From Alicyclobacillus sp. (GTDB lineage Bacteria > Bacillota > Bacilli > Alicyclobacillales > Alicyclobacillaceae): a DNA stretch of 64,000 nt. The notes beneath the pieces are model-generated. The model was not told where the DNA came from. It did not search any database and saw nothing but the letters and a program-made list of their open reading frames with translations. Within the stretch, counting starts at the first letter, position 1; each line of letters starts with the position of its first letter. The DNA is taken from positions 124,001 to 188,000 of the forward strand of contig JAIMBT010000001.1 of the NCBI GenBank assembly GCA_023511295.1. Direction: 5' to 3'. This document shows positions 46,763-58,998 of this stretch, piece by piece. The position numbers and the translations under genes are program-made.

Positions 46763-47845
46763 ATGGGGGAGGCAAGCCGGCCGATTCCTGCGCCGGCCGG
46801 GCCGGGGCTGGAGATATCGACCGCCCAGCGCATCGTGCCGGAGCTGTTGGATACGCTCCGTGCGCGCATGCGCATCCTGCACCGCATCCGCCTGTTGCAG
46901 CCCATCGGGCGGCGCGCACTCGCGGCCGAGATGGGCGCGACCGAGCGGGTGCTGCGGGCGGAGGTGGAGTTCCTCCGACAGCAGGGGCTGCTCACAGCCG
47001 GGCCAGCTGGTATGGGGCTCTCCGAAGAGGGGTACGCTCTGCTTGATCAGCTAGATCCGGTGCTGGCTACACTCGAAGGCCGGACGGAACTGGCCGCCTC
47101 CTTGTCGCGCGCGCTCGGTATTGCGCGGGTGACGGTGGTTGTTGGCGACAGCGACGAAGAACCGTGGGTGAAGGACACCCTGGGGCTTCAGGCAGCGTCC
47201 TTGCTACGCGAGGAACTGACAAGTGGCGACGTGGTGGCGGTGACGGGCGGCACGACGATGGCGACTCTGGCTCGGATGATGCCGCGGCGGGGGACGCACC
47301 CCGACGTCCGCGTGGTCCCGGCGCGGGGCGGACTCGGCGAGTCTGCGTCCGTGCAGGCGAACACCATCGCAGAACAGTTGGCGCAGGCCATCGGCGGCTC
47401 GCACACCGTTCTCCACGTCCCAGATCGGCTCGGTGAAGACACGCTCGAGCACCTGATGGCCGAGCCGATGGTCGAGGCGCGCTTGCGGGAGATCCGCTCG
47501 GCCACCGTGGTGGTTCACGGGATTGGCAGCGCACTCGAGATGGCGCGACGGCGGCAGTTGAGCGAGGCGGAAGTGGCGCTGCTCAGGGAACGCCGCGCGG
47601 TTGCCGAGGCGTTCGGGTACTACTTTGACCAGCAGGGGCAACCGGTGTACGCCATGACCACGGCGGGCTTGAAATTGGCAGACCTCGACGGGGTTCGGCT
47701 GGTGATGGGCGTGGCTGGCGGGCACAGCAAGGCCGAAGCCATTGCGTCGGCGGCGCGGGCGTACCGAATGGACGTGCTCGTCACCGACGAAGCAGCCGCG
47801 AAGCGCATCCTCCATGCACAGAGTGGAACCCGTGCGGGACGGTAG
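46763..47845 (+). CDS. cggR: Central glycolytic genes regulator CggR
   Basis: A SorC/DeoR-family repressor of 360 residues. The N-terminal winged helix is RMRILHRIRLLQPIGRRALA with RVLRAEVEFLRQQGL. The sugar-phosphate-binding domain contains VVAVTGGTTMATLARMM and VVPARGGLGESASVQAN, and ends with MGVAGGHSKAEAI. In relatives fructose-1,6-bisphosphate releases it from DNA. The start at 46763 follows GAAGGAGGTGG. It is the first gene of the glycolytic operon and, given the operator upstream, controls itself and the genes through eno. Confidence 0.92.
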   Translation: MGEASRPIPAPAGPGLEISTAQRIVPELLDTLRARMRILHRIRLLQPIGRRALAAEMGATERVLRAEVEFLRQQGLLTAGPAGMGLSEEGYALLDQLDPVLATLEGRTELAASLSRALGIARVTVVVGDSDEEPWVKDTLGLQAASLLREELTSGDVVAVTGGTTMATLARMMPRRGTHPDVRVVPARGGLGESASVQANTIAEQLAQAIGGSHTVLHVPDRLGEDTLEHLMAEPMVEARLREIRSATVVVHGIGSALEMARRRQLSEAEVALLRERRAVAEAFGYYFDQQGQPVYAMTTAGLKLADLDGVRLVMGVAGGHSKAEAIASAARAYRMDVLVTDEAAAKRILHAQSGTRAGR

Positions 47846-48913
<1,068 letters not shown>

Positions 48914-48936
48914 CGGAGCCGGCAACCACGCGCCCA

Positions 48937-48963
48937 TCCGGAGAGGGACAGCCCCTCTCCGGA
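48937..48963 (+). other. Intercistronic stem-loop between gapA and pgk
   Basis: TCCGGAGAGGG pairs perfectly with CCCTCTCCGGA (11 bp, 5-base loop) and no T tract follows. It may be an RNA-stability or processing element that lets gapA message accumulate separately from the downstream genes. Confidence 0.55.
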
Positions 48964-48991
48964 GACCTTCAGCGCAGAGAGGGATGGTGTG

Positions 48992-50185
48992 ATGCGTCGA
49001 CAGTCGCTCGCCGACGTGGATTGGGCAGGCAAGACTGCGCTCGTCCGCGTCGACTTCAACGTGCCCATGGAAGGTGATTCCATCACCGACGACACTCGCA
49101 TCCGGGCCGCCCTGCCGACGGTTGAATACCTGCTCGGCCAGGGTGCGAAGGTGATCTTGATGAGTCATTTGGGTCGGCCGAAAGGGGAGCCGAACGCGAA
49201 GTACAGCCTGCGGCCGGTGGCAGATCACCTGCAGAAGCTGTTGCCCGACCGCGTCGTCCGCTTCGCCGAGGACTGCGTCGGCGCGGGCGCCGAGGCTGCG
49301 GCGCGCGCCTTGGAACCGGGGCAAGTGTTGCTGCTGGAGAACCTCCGCTTTCACCCGGAGGAGGAGCGGAACGACGCCGGTTTCGCCCAACAACTCGCGG
49401 CGCTCGGCGACGTGTACGTGAACGACGCCTTCGGCACGGCACACCGGGCGCACGCCTCGACAGCGGGTGTAGCGGCGCACCTGCCCGCGGTGGCCGGTTT
49501 CCTGATGGAGAAGGAGCTCCGGGTGATGGGCGACGCGCTGGCGAACCCGACGCGGCCATTTGTCGCCATCATCGGCGGGGCCAAGGTGTCCGACAAGATG
49601 GGCGTCCTGAAAAACCTGTTGCCGAAGGTCGATACCCTGCTGATTGGCGGGGGGATGGCGAACACCTTCCTCGCGGCTCAAGGGTACGCGCTGGCCGACT
49701 CGCTGGTCGAGCAGGATACCATTGACCTGGCCAAGGGGCTGCTCGAGCAAGCGACGAGGAGCGGGTGCCGGCTGCTGCTTCCGGTGGACCTGGTGTTTGC
49801 AGACCGGTTTGCACCGGACGCGCCGCACCAGGTTTGTCGCTTGAACCAACTGCCAGATCACGGCATGGCACTCGACATCGGCCCGGAGACGGCGGCCTTG
49901 TACGGTGGCGAGATTCGCCGCGCGCACACGGTGGTGTGGAATGGCCCAATGGGGGTGTTCGAGATGCCCACCTTCGCAGCGGGCACCGTGGCCGTGGCAC
50001 GGGCGGTTGCTGAGGTCGACGGTGTGACGATTGTCGGGGGTGGCGACTCGGTGGCAGCGGTGGAGCAGGCGGGCCTTGCGGACCGGATGACGCACATCTC
50101 CACCGGCGGCGGCGCATCGCTTGAGTTTTTGGAAGGCAAGCGCCTGCCGGGTGTCGAAGCGCTCGCGCCAAAGGAAGGAGCGTGA
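48992..50185 (+). CDS. pgk: Phosphoglycerate kinase
   Basis: Makes ATP from 1,3-bisphosphoglycerate. The 397 residues show [81 protein letters not shown] and the ATP loop [15 protein letters not shown] 48992 has AGAGAGGG 8 bases upstream; GTG 48989 is one codon earlier. It is followed immediately by tpiA. Confidence 0.96.
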   Translation: MRRQSLADVDWAGKTALVRVDFNVPMEGDSITDDTRIRAALPTVEYLLGQGAKVILMSHLGRPKGEPNAKYSLRPVADHLQKLLPDRVVRFAEDCVGAGAEAAARALEPGQVLLLENLRFHPEEERNDAGFAQQLAALGDVYVNDAFGTAHRAHASTAGVAAHLPAVAGFLMEKELRVMGDALANPTRPFVAIIGGAKVSDKMGVLKNLLPKVDTLLIGGGMANTFLAAQGYALADSLVEQDTIDLAKGLLEQATRSGCRLLLPVDLVFADRFAPDAPHQVCRLNQLPDHGMALDIGPETAALYGGEIRRAHTVVWNGPMGVFEMPTFAAGTVAVARAVAEVDGVTIVGGGDSVAAVEQAGLADRMTHISTGGGASLEFLEGKRLPGVEALAPKEGA

Positions 50186-50190
50186 CGGAG

Positions 50191-50961
50191 GTGGCTCTGC
50201 GAAGGCCGCTTTTGATGGGGAACTGGAAGATGAACAAGACCGTGGCGGAGACGCGGGCGTTTGCTGAGGCGCTGGCACGTGAGACGAGTGCGCTCGATGC
50301 CTCTGCGGACTACGCCGTCTGCCCGCCGTTCACCGCGCTGTCCCTGGCCAAGGTGGTGTTCCCGACGCGCGTCGCGGTCGGCGCGCAGAACGTCCACGAA
50401 GCGGCTTCCGGGGCGTTCACGGGCGAGATTGCAGCGGCGATGCTCAAAGAGCTCGGCGTTACATATGTATTGATTGGCCATTCCGAGCGGCGGCAGTACT
50501 TTCACGAAACGGACGCGGCGTGCGGTCGCAAGGTGGCAGCGGTCCAGGCCGCCGGGATGATTCCGGTTTTGTGCGTGGGCGAGAACGAAGCCGAGCGGGA
50601 CGCTGGCGAGACGGAGGCGGTCGTCGAGCGGCAGACCGAGGCCGGGCTGGCCGAGGCGGCGGAGGGATCTGCCATCGTGATTGCCTACGAGCCGGTATGG
50701 GCCATCGGGACAGGCAAGACGCCGACGCCCGCAGATGCGGAGGCCGTCATCGCCCACATCCGAGCGGTGGTCGAACGCGTCAAGAGCGTGGATTTCGCGG
50801 CGTCCGTCCGCATCCTCTACGGCGGCAGCGTGAAGCCGGAAAACATCCGGTCGTTTACGGATCAGCCGAATATCGACGGGGCGTTGGTCGGCGGCGCGAG
50901 CCTCCAGCCCGAGTCGTTCGTCGCGATGGCCGTCGCGATGACAGGAGGCGAGGTCGAGTGA
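50191..50961 (+). CDS. tpiA: Triosephosphate isomerase
   Basis: A TIM-barrel enzyme interconverting dihydroxyacetone phosphate and glyceraldehyde-3-phosphate. The 256 residues show GNWKMNKT (catalytic Lys), the electrophilic His in [12 protein letters not shown], the catalytic Glu in [13 protein letters not shown], and the phosphate loop [12 protein letters not shown] with [12 protein letters not shown] 50191 is 10 bases after GGAAGGAG; GTG 50182, which overlaps the pgk stop, is only 1 base after that site. The stop overlaps gpmI as GTGA. Confidence 0.95.
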   Translation: MALRRPLLMGNWKMNKTVAETRAFAEALARETSALDASADYAVCPPFTALSLAKVVFPTRVAVGAQNVHEAASGAFTGEIAAAMLKELGVTYVLIGHSERRQYFHETDAACGRKVAAVQAAGMIPVLCVGENEAERDAGETEAVVERQTEAGLAEAAEGSAIVIAYEPVWAIGTGKTPTPADAEAVIAHIRAVVERVKSVDFAASVRILYGGSVKPENIRSFTDQPNIDGALVGGASLQPESFVAMAVAMTGGEVE

Positions 50962-52592
50962 GCGGATCGGACTTTGCAGCGCGCGCAGCAGCCGCACCGA
51001 CACCAAAGGTATCGCACGCGGAAGGGGCGTTTACTCGGAAGGAGCGGCCGAGTGGGCGCGGGCCGGTCGCGCTCATCATCCTGGACGGGTTCGGCCTTCG
51101 CGAGGAGACCGCTGGCAACGCGGTGGCGGCGGCTCGCAAACCGGTGTTTGACGACCTGTGGGCGCGCTACCCGCATACCACGCTCCGCGCGAGCGAAGAG
51201 GCCGTGGGGCTCCCGCATGGGCAGTTTGGCAACAGTGAGGTGGGGCACTCCAACATCGGTGCGGGGCGGGTGCTGTATCAGGACCTGACGCGGATTGACA
51301 AGGCGATTGACGAGGGAGCGTTCTTCGAGAACGAGACCCTGCGGGGCGCGATGCAGCATGTGCTCGAGCACGGCACGGCGCTTCACCTGTGCGGCCTTGT
51401 TTCCGAAGGTGGGGTACACAGCCACATCCGGCACCTGCTGGCGCTCCTCAAGATGGCGGCACAGTACCGGGTGCAAAACGTGTTCGTGCACGCGTTCATG
51501 GACGGACGAGACGTGGCACCAACCAGCGGTACGAAGGACATCGCCCGGCTGCTGCAAGCGATGCGCCAGTTGCACGTCGGTCAGATTGCGACCATCGAAG
51601 GTCGCTATTACGCGATGGATCGGGACAACCGCTGGGAGCGGACGGAGAAGGCGTACCGCGCGATGGTGTACGGAGAAGGTGAGCGCGCGACGGACCCGGT
51701 ACAGGCGCTGGAGGACAGCTATGCGAAGCATATCACCGACGAGTTCATCGTCCCGACCGTGATGGTCGACGACGCAGGCCAGCCCGTCGGCTTAATCCAG
51801 GACGGGGACGCCGTCGTGATGTTCAACTTCCGGCCGGATAGAGCCATTCAGATCTCGCGCGTGTTCACCAATCAGGACTTCCGCGAGTTCGACCGCGGCC
51901 CGCGCTTTCCGCAGGTGTACTACGTGTGTATGACCAAGTTCAGCGAGACGGTTGGCGGCTACGTCGCTTACGCTCCGACGAACCTCGACAACACCCTCGG
52001 GGAGGTCCTGGCGCAGCACGGGCTCACCCAACTGCGGATTGCGGAGACGGAGAAGTACCCGCACGTCACCTTCTTCTTCTCCGGCGGCCGAGAGGCGATG
52101 TTCCCCGGCGAGACGCGGGTGCTGGTCCCCTCGCCGAAGGTGGCGACGTACGACCTGCAGCCGGAGATGAGCGCGTACGGCGTCGCGGCGGCGGCGGCGG
52201 AGCAGATTCGCAGCGGCAACATGGATGTCGTCATTCTGAACTTCGCCAACCCGGACATGGTCGGGCATACGGGCGACTTCAACGCTGCTGTGAAGGCGGT
52301 GGAGGCGGTGGACGAGTGTCTCGGCGCCGTTTGGGAGGCGCTGCAGGAGCAAGGTGGTACGGCGCTCGTCACAGCCGACCACGGCAATGCGGATATCATG
52401 GTCGATCCGGTCACAGGTGGGCCGTGTACGACGCACACCTTGAGCGTGGTGCCGTTGATTGTGACAGATCCGCGTGTTCGGCTGCGCTCGGACGGCGTGC
52501 TGGCCGACCTGGCCCCGACCATCCTCGACCTGCTCGCCGTGCCGCAGCCCGCCGAGATGACAGGGCGGACGCTGATTGCCTCGGCGGATTGA
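50958..52592 (+). CDS. gpmI: Phosphoglycerate mutase, 2,3-bisphosphoglycerate-independent (GpmI)
   Basis: A manganese-dependent enzyme of the alkaline phosphatase superfamily. The 544 residues show [11 protein letters not shown] (metal-binding Asp), the catalytic serine in [51 protein letters not shown] and [10 protein letters not shown]. About 30 residues ([20 protein letters not shown] and onward) precede the usual start of the domain. GTG 50958 overlaps the tpiA stop and follows AGGAGG by 10 bases. This form is normal in spore formers, where its manganese and pH dependence matters in germination. Confidence 0.95.
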   Translation: MSGSDFAARAAAAPTPKVSHAEGAFTRKERPSGRGPVALIILDGFGLREETAGNAVAAARKPVFDDLWARYPHTTLRASEEAVGLPHGQFGNSEVGHSNIGAGRVLYQDLTRIDKAIDEGAFFENETLRGAMQHVLEHGTALHLCGLVSEGGVHSHIRHLLALLKMAAQYRVQNVFVHAFMDGRDVAPTSGTKDIARLLQAMRQLHVGQIATIEGRYYAMDRDNRWERTEKAYRAMVYGEGERATDPVQALEDSYAKHITDEFIVPTVMVDDAGQPVGLIQDGDAVVMFNFRPDRAIQISRVFTNQDFREFDRGPRFPQVYYVCMTKFSETVGGYVAYAPTNLDNTLGEVLAQHGLTQLRIAETEKYPHVTFFFSGGREAMFPGETRVLVPSPKVATYDLQPEMSAYGVAAAAAEQIRSGNMDVVILNFANPDMVGHTGDFNAAVKAVEAVDECLGAVWEALQEQGGTALVTADHGNADIMVDPVTGGPCTTHTLSVVPLIVTDPRVRLRSDGVLADLAPTILDLLAVPQPAEMTGRTLIASAD

Positions 52593-52632
52593 CCGGATGG
52601 GAGCGCCGCTTTAGCGAACGCATTGCGAATGA

Positions 52633-53931
<1,299 letters not shown>

Positions 53932-53939
53932 TGCATCGT

Positions 53940-53968
53940 TTGTCGCCCCACCACATACATGGTAGACT
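53940..53968 (+). promoter_or_regulatory. Promoter of secG
   Basis: TTGTCG, a 17-base spacer and TAGACT preceded by TGG (extended -10) lie between eno and secG, about 65 bases before the secG start. Confidence 0.6.
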
Positions 53969-54031
53969 AGTGGGCAGGACACGCGGTATCGTGCGTCCCG
54001 TTGTTGACCCACGCGGGTGGGGGTGAATAAG

Positions 54032-54274
54032 ATGCTTGCAGCGGCCAAAGTGACACTGGTCGTACTGTCCGTGCTCCTCGTCGTGGTGATTTTGTTCCAA
54101 TCGGGGCGCAGTGCGGGACTGTCCGGTGTCATCACCGGCGGCGGGGACCAAGTGACCAACCGCCGACCGAAAGGAATCGACTCATTTCTGGCCAAAGTCA
54201 CGGTGGTTATCGCAACGTTGTTCCTGTTGGTCACGTTGCTGATTGCATACCTGAGTGCGAACGGCCTGGCGTGA
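54032..54274 (+). CDS. secG: Protein translocase subunit SecG
   Basis: A small membrane subunit of the SecYEG channel. The 80 residues show two helices, LVVLSVLLVVVILFQSG and TVVIATLFLLVTLLIAYL. Between them is the family loop SAGLSGVITGGGDQ, then RRPKGIDSFLAKVT. ATG 54032 follows GGGGGTGAATAAG; a GTG at 54017 lies inside that region. It starts the secG-est-rnr-smpB-ssrA group seen in Bacillus. Confidence 0.93.
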   Translation: MLAAAKVTLVVLSVLLVVVILFQSGRSAGLSGVITGGGDQVTNRRPKGIDSFLAKVTVVIATLFLLVTLLIAYLSANGLA

Positions 54275-54280
54275 CGTGTG

Positions 54281-54310
54281 CGGTGCCGCTGACGCGGCAC
54301 CGTTTGTTTT
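54281..54310 (+). terminator. Rho-independent terminator after secG
   Basis: CGGTGCCGC-TGAC-GCGGCACCG is a perfect 9-bp stem with a 4-base loop, followed by TTTGTTTT. It lies 6 bases after secG, so est must be read from leak-through or its own promoter. Confidence 0.85.
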
Positions 54311-54402
54311 GCAGCACGACTCGCAGCGCGGAGCGTGAACTGCACCGCTCCCTCCGGTAGTGAACGCGCGCGTCCGGCCCAGTTCTGGGAGGGACCATCG
54401 GC

Positions 54403-55140
54403 ATGTCGAAGGGCGTCTGCATCCTCATTCACGGCTTCACCGGAACTCCGCAGGACCTGGAACCGCTAGCGACCGCGTTGCGGGCGCAGGGGTACACGGT
54501 GCACTGCCCGCTGCTGGCGGGTCACGGCGGCACTCGAGAGGACCTCGAATCCGCGACCGCGACGGCCTGGGTGGACTCGGTTGGTCCGCTCGTGCGCACC
54601 GCCCTGACCCAGGGCCCGGTACACCTCGTCGGATTTTCCATGGGCGCCATGATAGCCGCCATCCTCGCGGCGTCCTATCCCATCGCGTCGGTGACGATGC
54701 TCGCCCCTGCCGTCTTTTACGTGGGCACGCAGAAACTGTTTCGCCAGATTGCCGGCGTGATTAAGGAGACCTGGGATGCACCACGGCCGTCCGCATACCT
54801 GAAGGACCGCATCAACCGGATTTCGCAGATGCCGCTCTCCAGTGTCAAACAGTTTCGACGAGTTGTCCTGATGGGCAAGGCCGCCATCCCCAAAATGGTA
54901 GCCCCGCTGTGCATCGTGCAGGGTTTGCTCGACGAGACGGTGGAACCGCGGGGGGCGAACTGGGTGTATCAATATGCCGGCAGCGCGGAGAAGTCGCTCT
55001 ACTGGTTGCCGGCGTCGCGGCACCTCATCTGTCACGGACCGGAAGCGGACAGAGCGGCGGAGATGGTCTGTACCTTCATCCGGTCGCACCCGGCACCACT
55101 GCAAGATCCCGGGATTCCGCAGGAGAACGTGAACGCGTAG
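54403..55140 (+). CDS. est: Carboxylesterase (alpha/beta hydrolase)
   Basis: A 245-residue serine esterase of the Est30/YvaK group. It has the oxyanion strand ILIHGFTGTP, the nucleophile elbow GFSMG, the acid in QGLLDETVEP and the histidine in ASRHLICHGPE. Relatives from Geobacillus hydrolyse short and medium acyl esters. GGGAGGG lies about 11 bases before the ATG. Position between secG and rnr matches Bacillus yvaK. Confidence 0.88.
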   Translation: MSKGVCILIHGFTGTPQDLEPLATALRAQGYTVHCPLLAGHGGTREDLESATATAWVDSVGPLVRTALTQGPVHLVGFSMGAMIAAILAASYPIASVTMLAPAVFYVGTQKLFRQIAGVIKETWDAPRPSAYLKDRINRISQMPLSSVKQFRRVVLMGKAAIPKMVAPLCIVQGLLDETVEPRGANWVYQYAGSAEKSLYWLPASRHLICHGPEADRAAEMVCTFIRSHPAPLQDPGIPQENVNA

Positions 55141-55254
55141 CCCACGCAGCCAACCCCGTGGCCGGCGCGACCGGAGATGGCCGCAGGCGACAATCTCGAA
55201 GGCCAGGGACATGGCCGACGGGGCCGACGGCCCGCGCATGGGTCGCTGCGACCT

Positions 55255-55283
55255 TTGAATCTTCGCCGATTCGTCCATACTAG
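55255..55283 (+). promoter_or_regulatory. Candidate promoter of rnr
   Basis: TTGAAT, a 17-base spacer and TACTAG lie in the est-rnr gap, giving a leader of about 60 bases to the rnr start. Confidence 0.45.
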
Positions 55284-55349
55284 GAGCGGGGCGGTCGGCG
55301 ACGAAATGAATCTCCATCGCCTGTGATGAAAGGGAAGGGAAGTGTTGAA

Positions 55350-57788
55350 GTGGAGATACGGCGCGAAGCGCTGATTGAATTTATGGAACGGGATGCGTAC
55401 CGCCCGCTGACGGTGCAGGAGTTGTGCGAGGCGTTCGACGTCGTGAGCGGCGACGACTTTCGCAGGTTCGTGCAACTGCTCGCGGATATGGAAGAGCGCG
55501 GGGACGTCGTCCGGACGCGGGCCAACCGATACGGGCGACCGGATCGAATGAACCTTGTGGTGGGGCGGTTACAGATGAAAGCCCGTGGGTACGGTTTTGT
55601 CCTGCCGGAGGCCGCCGGAGAGCCGGACGTGTACGTCGCCTCTGGCGACATGGACGGCGCCATGCCGGGCGACAAAGTGATGGTGCGCGTCGAGCGCGTG
55701 GCCAGCGGCGCCCGCCGGGAGGGCAAAATCATTCGCATCCTCGAGCGCGCGGTGAACCGCGTCGTCGGAAAGTTCACCCGGTACAAGGACTACGCCTTCG
55801 TCACTCCGCTGGACAAGCGGTATACACAGGACATCTTCGTCCCGCAGGACCAGATGATGGATGCGCATGACGGGTACGTGGTGGTCGCCGAGATCACCGC
55901 CTTTCCAACGCCCAACCGCGGACCTGAAGGTCGCATCGTGGAGGTGCTGGGGCATCCGGACGCGCCTGGCATCGACATTCTGTCCGTGGTGCGCAAATAC
56001 GGGCTGCCCGAGACGTTTCCGGAGGACGTGCTGGCCGAGGCGGAAGCCATCTCTCTGGAGTTGTCCGAAGCGGACTACAAGGGGCGCCGGGATCTCCGTC
56101 ACGAGACCATCGTCACGATTGACGGCGAGGACGCCAAAGATCTCGACGACGCTGTACACGTGAAGGAACTGGCAAACGGGAACTTCGAGCTCGGTGTGCA
56201 CATCGCGGACGTCGGTTACTACGTCCGCCAGGGGTCAAAGCTAGATCGCGAGGCGTTCAACCGAGGGACCAGTGTCTACCTGGTGGATCGCGTTATTCCC
56301 ATGCTGCCACAGCGGCTGTCAAACATCATCTGTTCGCTCAACCCGCAGATAGACCGGCTGACACTCAGTTGCGTGATGGAGATCTCCCCGCGCGGGCAGG
56401 TGGTCAACCACGACATCTTCCCGAGCGTCATCCGCACCACGGAGCGTATGACGTACACGAACGTACGCAAGATCTTGGTCGACAAAGACCCCGAGGTACG
56501 CGCGCGGTACGAGCGGCTCATCCCAGACTTCGAACGCATGGAGCGGCTGATGGAGATTCTGCGCCGGCGCCGCATGGAGCGCGGCGCAATTGACTTTGAC
56601 TTCGACGAAGTGAAGGTCGTGGTGGATGATCTCGGCCATCCGACGGAGATTGTGCAGCGGGTGCGGTCGGTCGCCGAGCGCATGATTGAAGAGTTCATGC
56701 TCGCCGCGAACGAGACCGTGGCGGAGCACTTTCACTGGCTCGGCGTGCCGTTTGTCTACCGCATCCACGAAGAGCCGGACGCGGGTAAGATGATGGACTT
56801 CAACGAGTTCATCCACAACTTCGGGTACCATGTGAAAGGCGCTGGCGGATCTGTCCATCCGCGCGCCCTCCAGGACGTCCTGCGCCGCATTGAAGGGACC
56901 CGCGAAGAGACGGTCATCTCCCGCCTCATGCTGCGCTCGATGCGGCAAGCCCGGTACGCGCCGGAGTGTGTCGGCCACTTTGGCCTCGCGGCGAAGTACT
57001 ACACGCATTTCACGTCGCCCATTCGGCGCTACCCGGACCTCGTCATCCACCGCATCATCCGAGAAGCCCTGAAGGGCCCGCTCCCTGAAGCGCGGGAGGC
57101 GACGCTCACGGAGTTCGTCGCGGATGCCGCCGCCAGGTCGAGCGAGCGAGAGCGCATTGCTCAGGAGGCGGAGCGCGAAGTCGACCAGATGAAGATGGTC
57201 GAGTACATGCTCGACCACATCGGCGAGACGTACGAGGGCATCATCAGCGGCGTGACACAGTTCGGCCTGTTCATCCAGTTGGACAACGGCGCGGAGGGTT
57301 TGATTCACATCAGTTACCTGACGGACGACTACTACGTCCTGAACCAAAAGCAGATGGCACTCGTCGGCGAGCGCACGCGGCGCGTTTTTCGGCTCGGTGA
57401 CCCTGTGGCCGTCCAGGTATCGGCGGCGAGTAAAGAGGACCTGACGATTGACTTCCAGCTCGTCGAACATCGGCGCGAAGGGACGATGGTTCGACAAAAC
57501 GGCGTCGAGTCGGTGGTGTACGACGAAGACCTGAGTCCCAAGGCTCGGCGCAAACAGGTCAACCAACGCCGCTTCCTCGCCGAACAGCGCGCAGCGGAGC
57601 GCAACCAGCGGAAAGGCCGGGGGGCGGCGCCTGCTCGACGAGCGAGCCCAACCTCGGAGCGCGGTGCAGGCGACGGGACACGCGGAAGCGCACGCTCGCA
57701 CCGGGGCACCGGGCCCCGAGCGGGGCGCAAGGCAGCAGCGCCGCCCCGCGGCAAACGCGGCGGCCGGCGCGCGGCAGGTGTGCGGTAG
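55350..57788 (+). CDS. rnr: Ribonuclease R
   Basis: A processive 3'-5' exoribonuclease that degrades structured RNA, including messages released by trans-translation. The 812 residues run: N-terminal winged helix (LIEFMERDAYRPLTVQEL), two cold-shock domains, the RNB catalytic domain with DGEDAKDLDDAVHV and FTSPIRRYPDL, an S1 domain (GIISGVTQFGLFIQLDNGAE), and a long Arg/Lys/Gly-rich tail. GTG 55350 follows GGGAAGGGAAG and gives the usual N-terminus; GTG 55323 and ATG 55326 lie upstream in frame. Confidence 0.94.
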   Translation: MEIRREALIEFMERDAYRPLTVQELCEAFDVVSGDDFRRFVQLLADMEERGDVVRTRANRYGRPDRMNLVVGRLQMKARGYGFVLPEAAGEPDVYVASGDMDGAMPGDKVMVRVERVASGARREGKIIRILERAVNRVVGKFTRYKDYAFVTPLDKRYTQDIFVPQDQMMDAHDGYVVVAEITAFPTPNRGPEGRIVEVLGHPDAPGIDILSVVRKYGLPETFPEDVLAEAEAISLELSEADYKGRRDLRHETIVTIDGEDAKDLDDAVHVKELANGNFELGVHIADVGYYVRQGSKLDREAFNRGTSVYLVDRVIPMLPQRLSNIICSLNPQIDRLTLSCVMEISPRGQVVNHDIFPSVIRTTERMTYTNVRKILVDKDPEVRARYERLIPDFERMERLMEILRRRRMERGAIDFDFDEVKVVVDDLGHPTEIVQRVRSVAERMIEEFMLAANETVAEHFHWLGVPFVYRIHEEPDAGKMMDFNEFIHNFGYHVKGAGGSVHPRALQDVLRRIEGTREETVISRLMLRSMRQARYAPECVGHFGLAAKYYTHFTSPIRRYPDLVIHRIIREALKGPLPEAREATLTEFVADAAARSSERERIAQEAEREVDQMKMVEYMLDHIGETYEGIISGVTQFGLFIQLDNGAEGLIHISYLTDDYYVLNQKQMALVGERTRRVFRLGDPVAVQVSAASKEDLTIDFQLVEHRREGTMVRQNGVESVVYDEDLSPKARRKQVNQRRFLAEQRAAERNQRKGRGAAPARRASPTSERGAGDGTRGSARSHRGTGPRAGRKAAAPPRGKRGGRRAAGVR

Positions 57789-57822
57789 GCATGGAGTGGT
57801 CAGGGAATGGACTGGAATCCCG

Positions 57823-57851
57823 TTGAAGACCACTTCGCGATTTGATACGAT
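57823..57851 (+). promoter_or_regulatory. Promoter of smpB
   Basis: TTGAAG, a 17-base spacer and TACGAT lie between rnr and smpB, about 85 bases before the smpB ATG. Confidence 0.6.
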
Positions 57852-57936
57852 AAGAGGTACGCGGTGAAGCCTCGGCGGCGGACGGCCTTGGGCGGATGCA
57901 CACACCGTGGCAACTGGAACGGGGAGTGACAAGCCG

Positions 57937-58407
57937 ATGGGCGGCAAGGGGCTGGAGGGCAAGGTCCTCGCACAGAACCGCAAGGCGTACCACGACTATT
58001 TCATCGAAGATACTCTGGAGGCCGGTATCGTCCTGCAGGGCACCGAGATTAAGTCCATCCGCCGCGGTTCGGCCAACCTTCGCGACGCCTACGCTCGCGT
58101 GGAAAACGGCGAGGTATGGTTGTACAACATGCACGTGAGCCCGTACGAGCAGGGCAATCGGTTCAACCACGAGCCGCTCCGGCCGCGCAAGCTACTCCTG
58201 CATCGGCAACAGATTGCGCGGCTCATCGGCGCAGTCCGCGAACAAGGCCAAACGTTGGTGCCGACGAAGCTGTATTTGAAGAACGGCTTTTGCAAGGTTG
58301 AGCTCGGCCTCGCGAAGGGCAAAAAGCTCCACGACAAGCGCGAAGCCGCGAAGAAGCGCGACGCACAGCGGGAGATTGCGAAGGCGTTGCGAGATCGAAA
58401 CCGGTAA
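57937..58407 (+). CDS. smpB: SsrA-binding protein SmpB
   Basis: The tmRNA-binding partner for rescue of stalled ribosomes. The 156 residues show [43 protein letters not shown], the [10 protein letters not shown] block, and a basic C-terminal tail ([20 protein letters not shown]) that lies in the ribosome mRNA path. ATG 57937 follows GGGGAG by 9 bases; GTG 57907 upstream would add ten atypical residues. ssrA follows about 215 bases later. Confidence 0.95.
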   Translation: MGGKGLEGKVLAQNRKAYHDYFIEDTLEAGIVLQGTEIKSIRRGSANLRDAYARVENGEVWLYNMHVSPYEQGNRFNHEPLRPRKLLLHRQQIARLIGAVREQGQTLVPTKLYLKNGFCKVELGLAKGKKLHDKREAAKKRDAQREIAKALRDRNR

Positions 58408-58623
58408 GCGCCCGGCGCCGAGCGGCGACCGAGCGGGAATCGCCGGATGACAACGCGGGCGGACCGCAGCAGACAGGGCGATGCGGCAAACGGACTACCG
58501 GGAGCCGTGTTGGAAACGGCACCACGAAGCTGCTATTGTGTATGACGACAAACCGACGTATGATGATGGTGTAGCGATGCTTGCCAGTCTTCCGGCGGAT
58601 GTATGCCGTGATGCACCTCACAT

Positions 58624-58998
58624 GGGGGCGTTTTGGATTCGACGGGGATTGTTCGAGCATGAATAGCGGGTCGTGGGGCTGCGAGGCCACGTTAAAAACG
58701 CGGACCTAAGTTTAACTGGCAAAGCAAACCGCTTTACCTCAAACAGCAAGCTCGCCCTCGCTGCCTAATTAGGCTCGAGGCCGTTATCGGGCGTGTCGCC
58801 CATGCACCTCCGGTAACGTCACTCTAGTGGGCTAGCCGACGTCAGGGCTCGCGGGCCGTCGGCGAAATCTCGCGAGCTCGCCTGCCCGCAAGCGCGTGTG
58901 CTCGCGTGCGGCAGGGACATCCCGTAAGCACACTACACCCGTAGAAGTTCATGTGGCGAGGTCTTCGGACGCGGGTTCGACTCCCGTCGCCTCCACCA
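58624..58998 (+). ncRNA. ssrA: Transfer-messenger RNA (tmRNA)
   Basis: The 5' end GGGGGCG pairs with 3' CGCCTCC before discriminator A and encoded CCA. TTTTGGATTCGACGGGG and the T arm GGTTCGACTCC are tmRNA hallmarks. The resume frame starts GGC and ends GCC TAA, giving the tag AGKANRFTSNSKLALAA (first Ala from the charged tmRNA), of the same type as the Bacillus tag ending ALAA. The mature 3' end is the insertion point of the mobile element, and the tmRNA is intact. The last 157 bases are covered on the other strand by the recombinase frame. Confidence 0.95.

Noticed and set aside
58842-58998. The C-terminal GSRTRVRRPRHMNFYGCS sequence as a genuine recombinase domain
   Set aside because: It is the reverse complement of the tmRNA 3' region, a very common false protein signature. 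It is treated as host-derived read-through.
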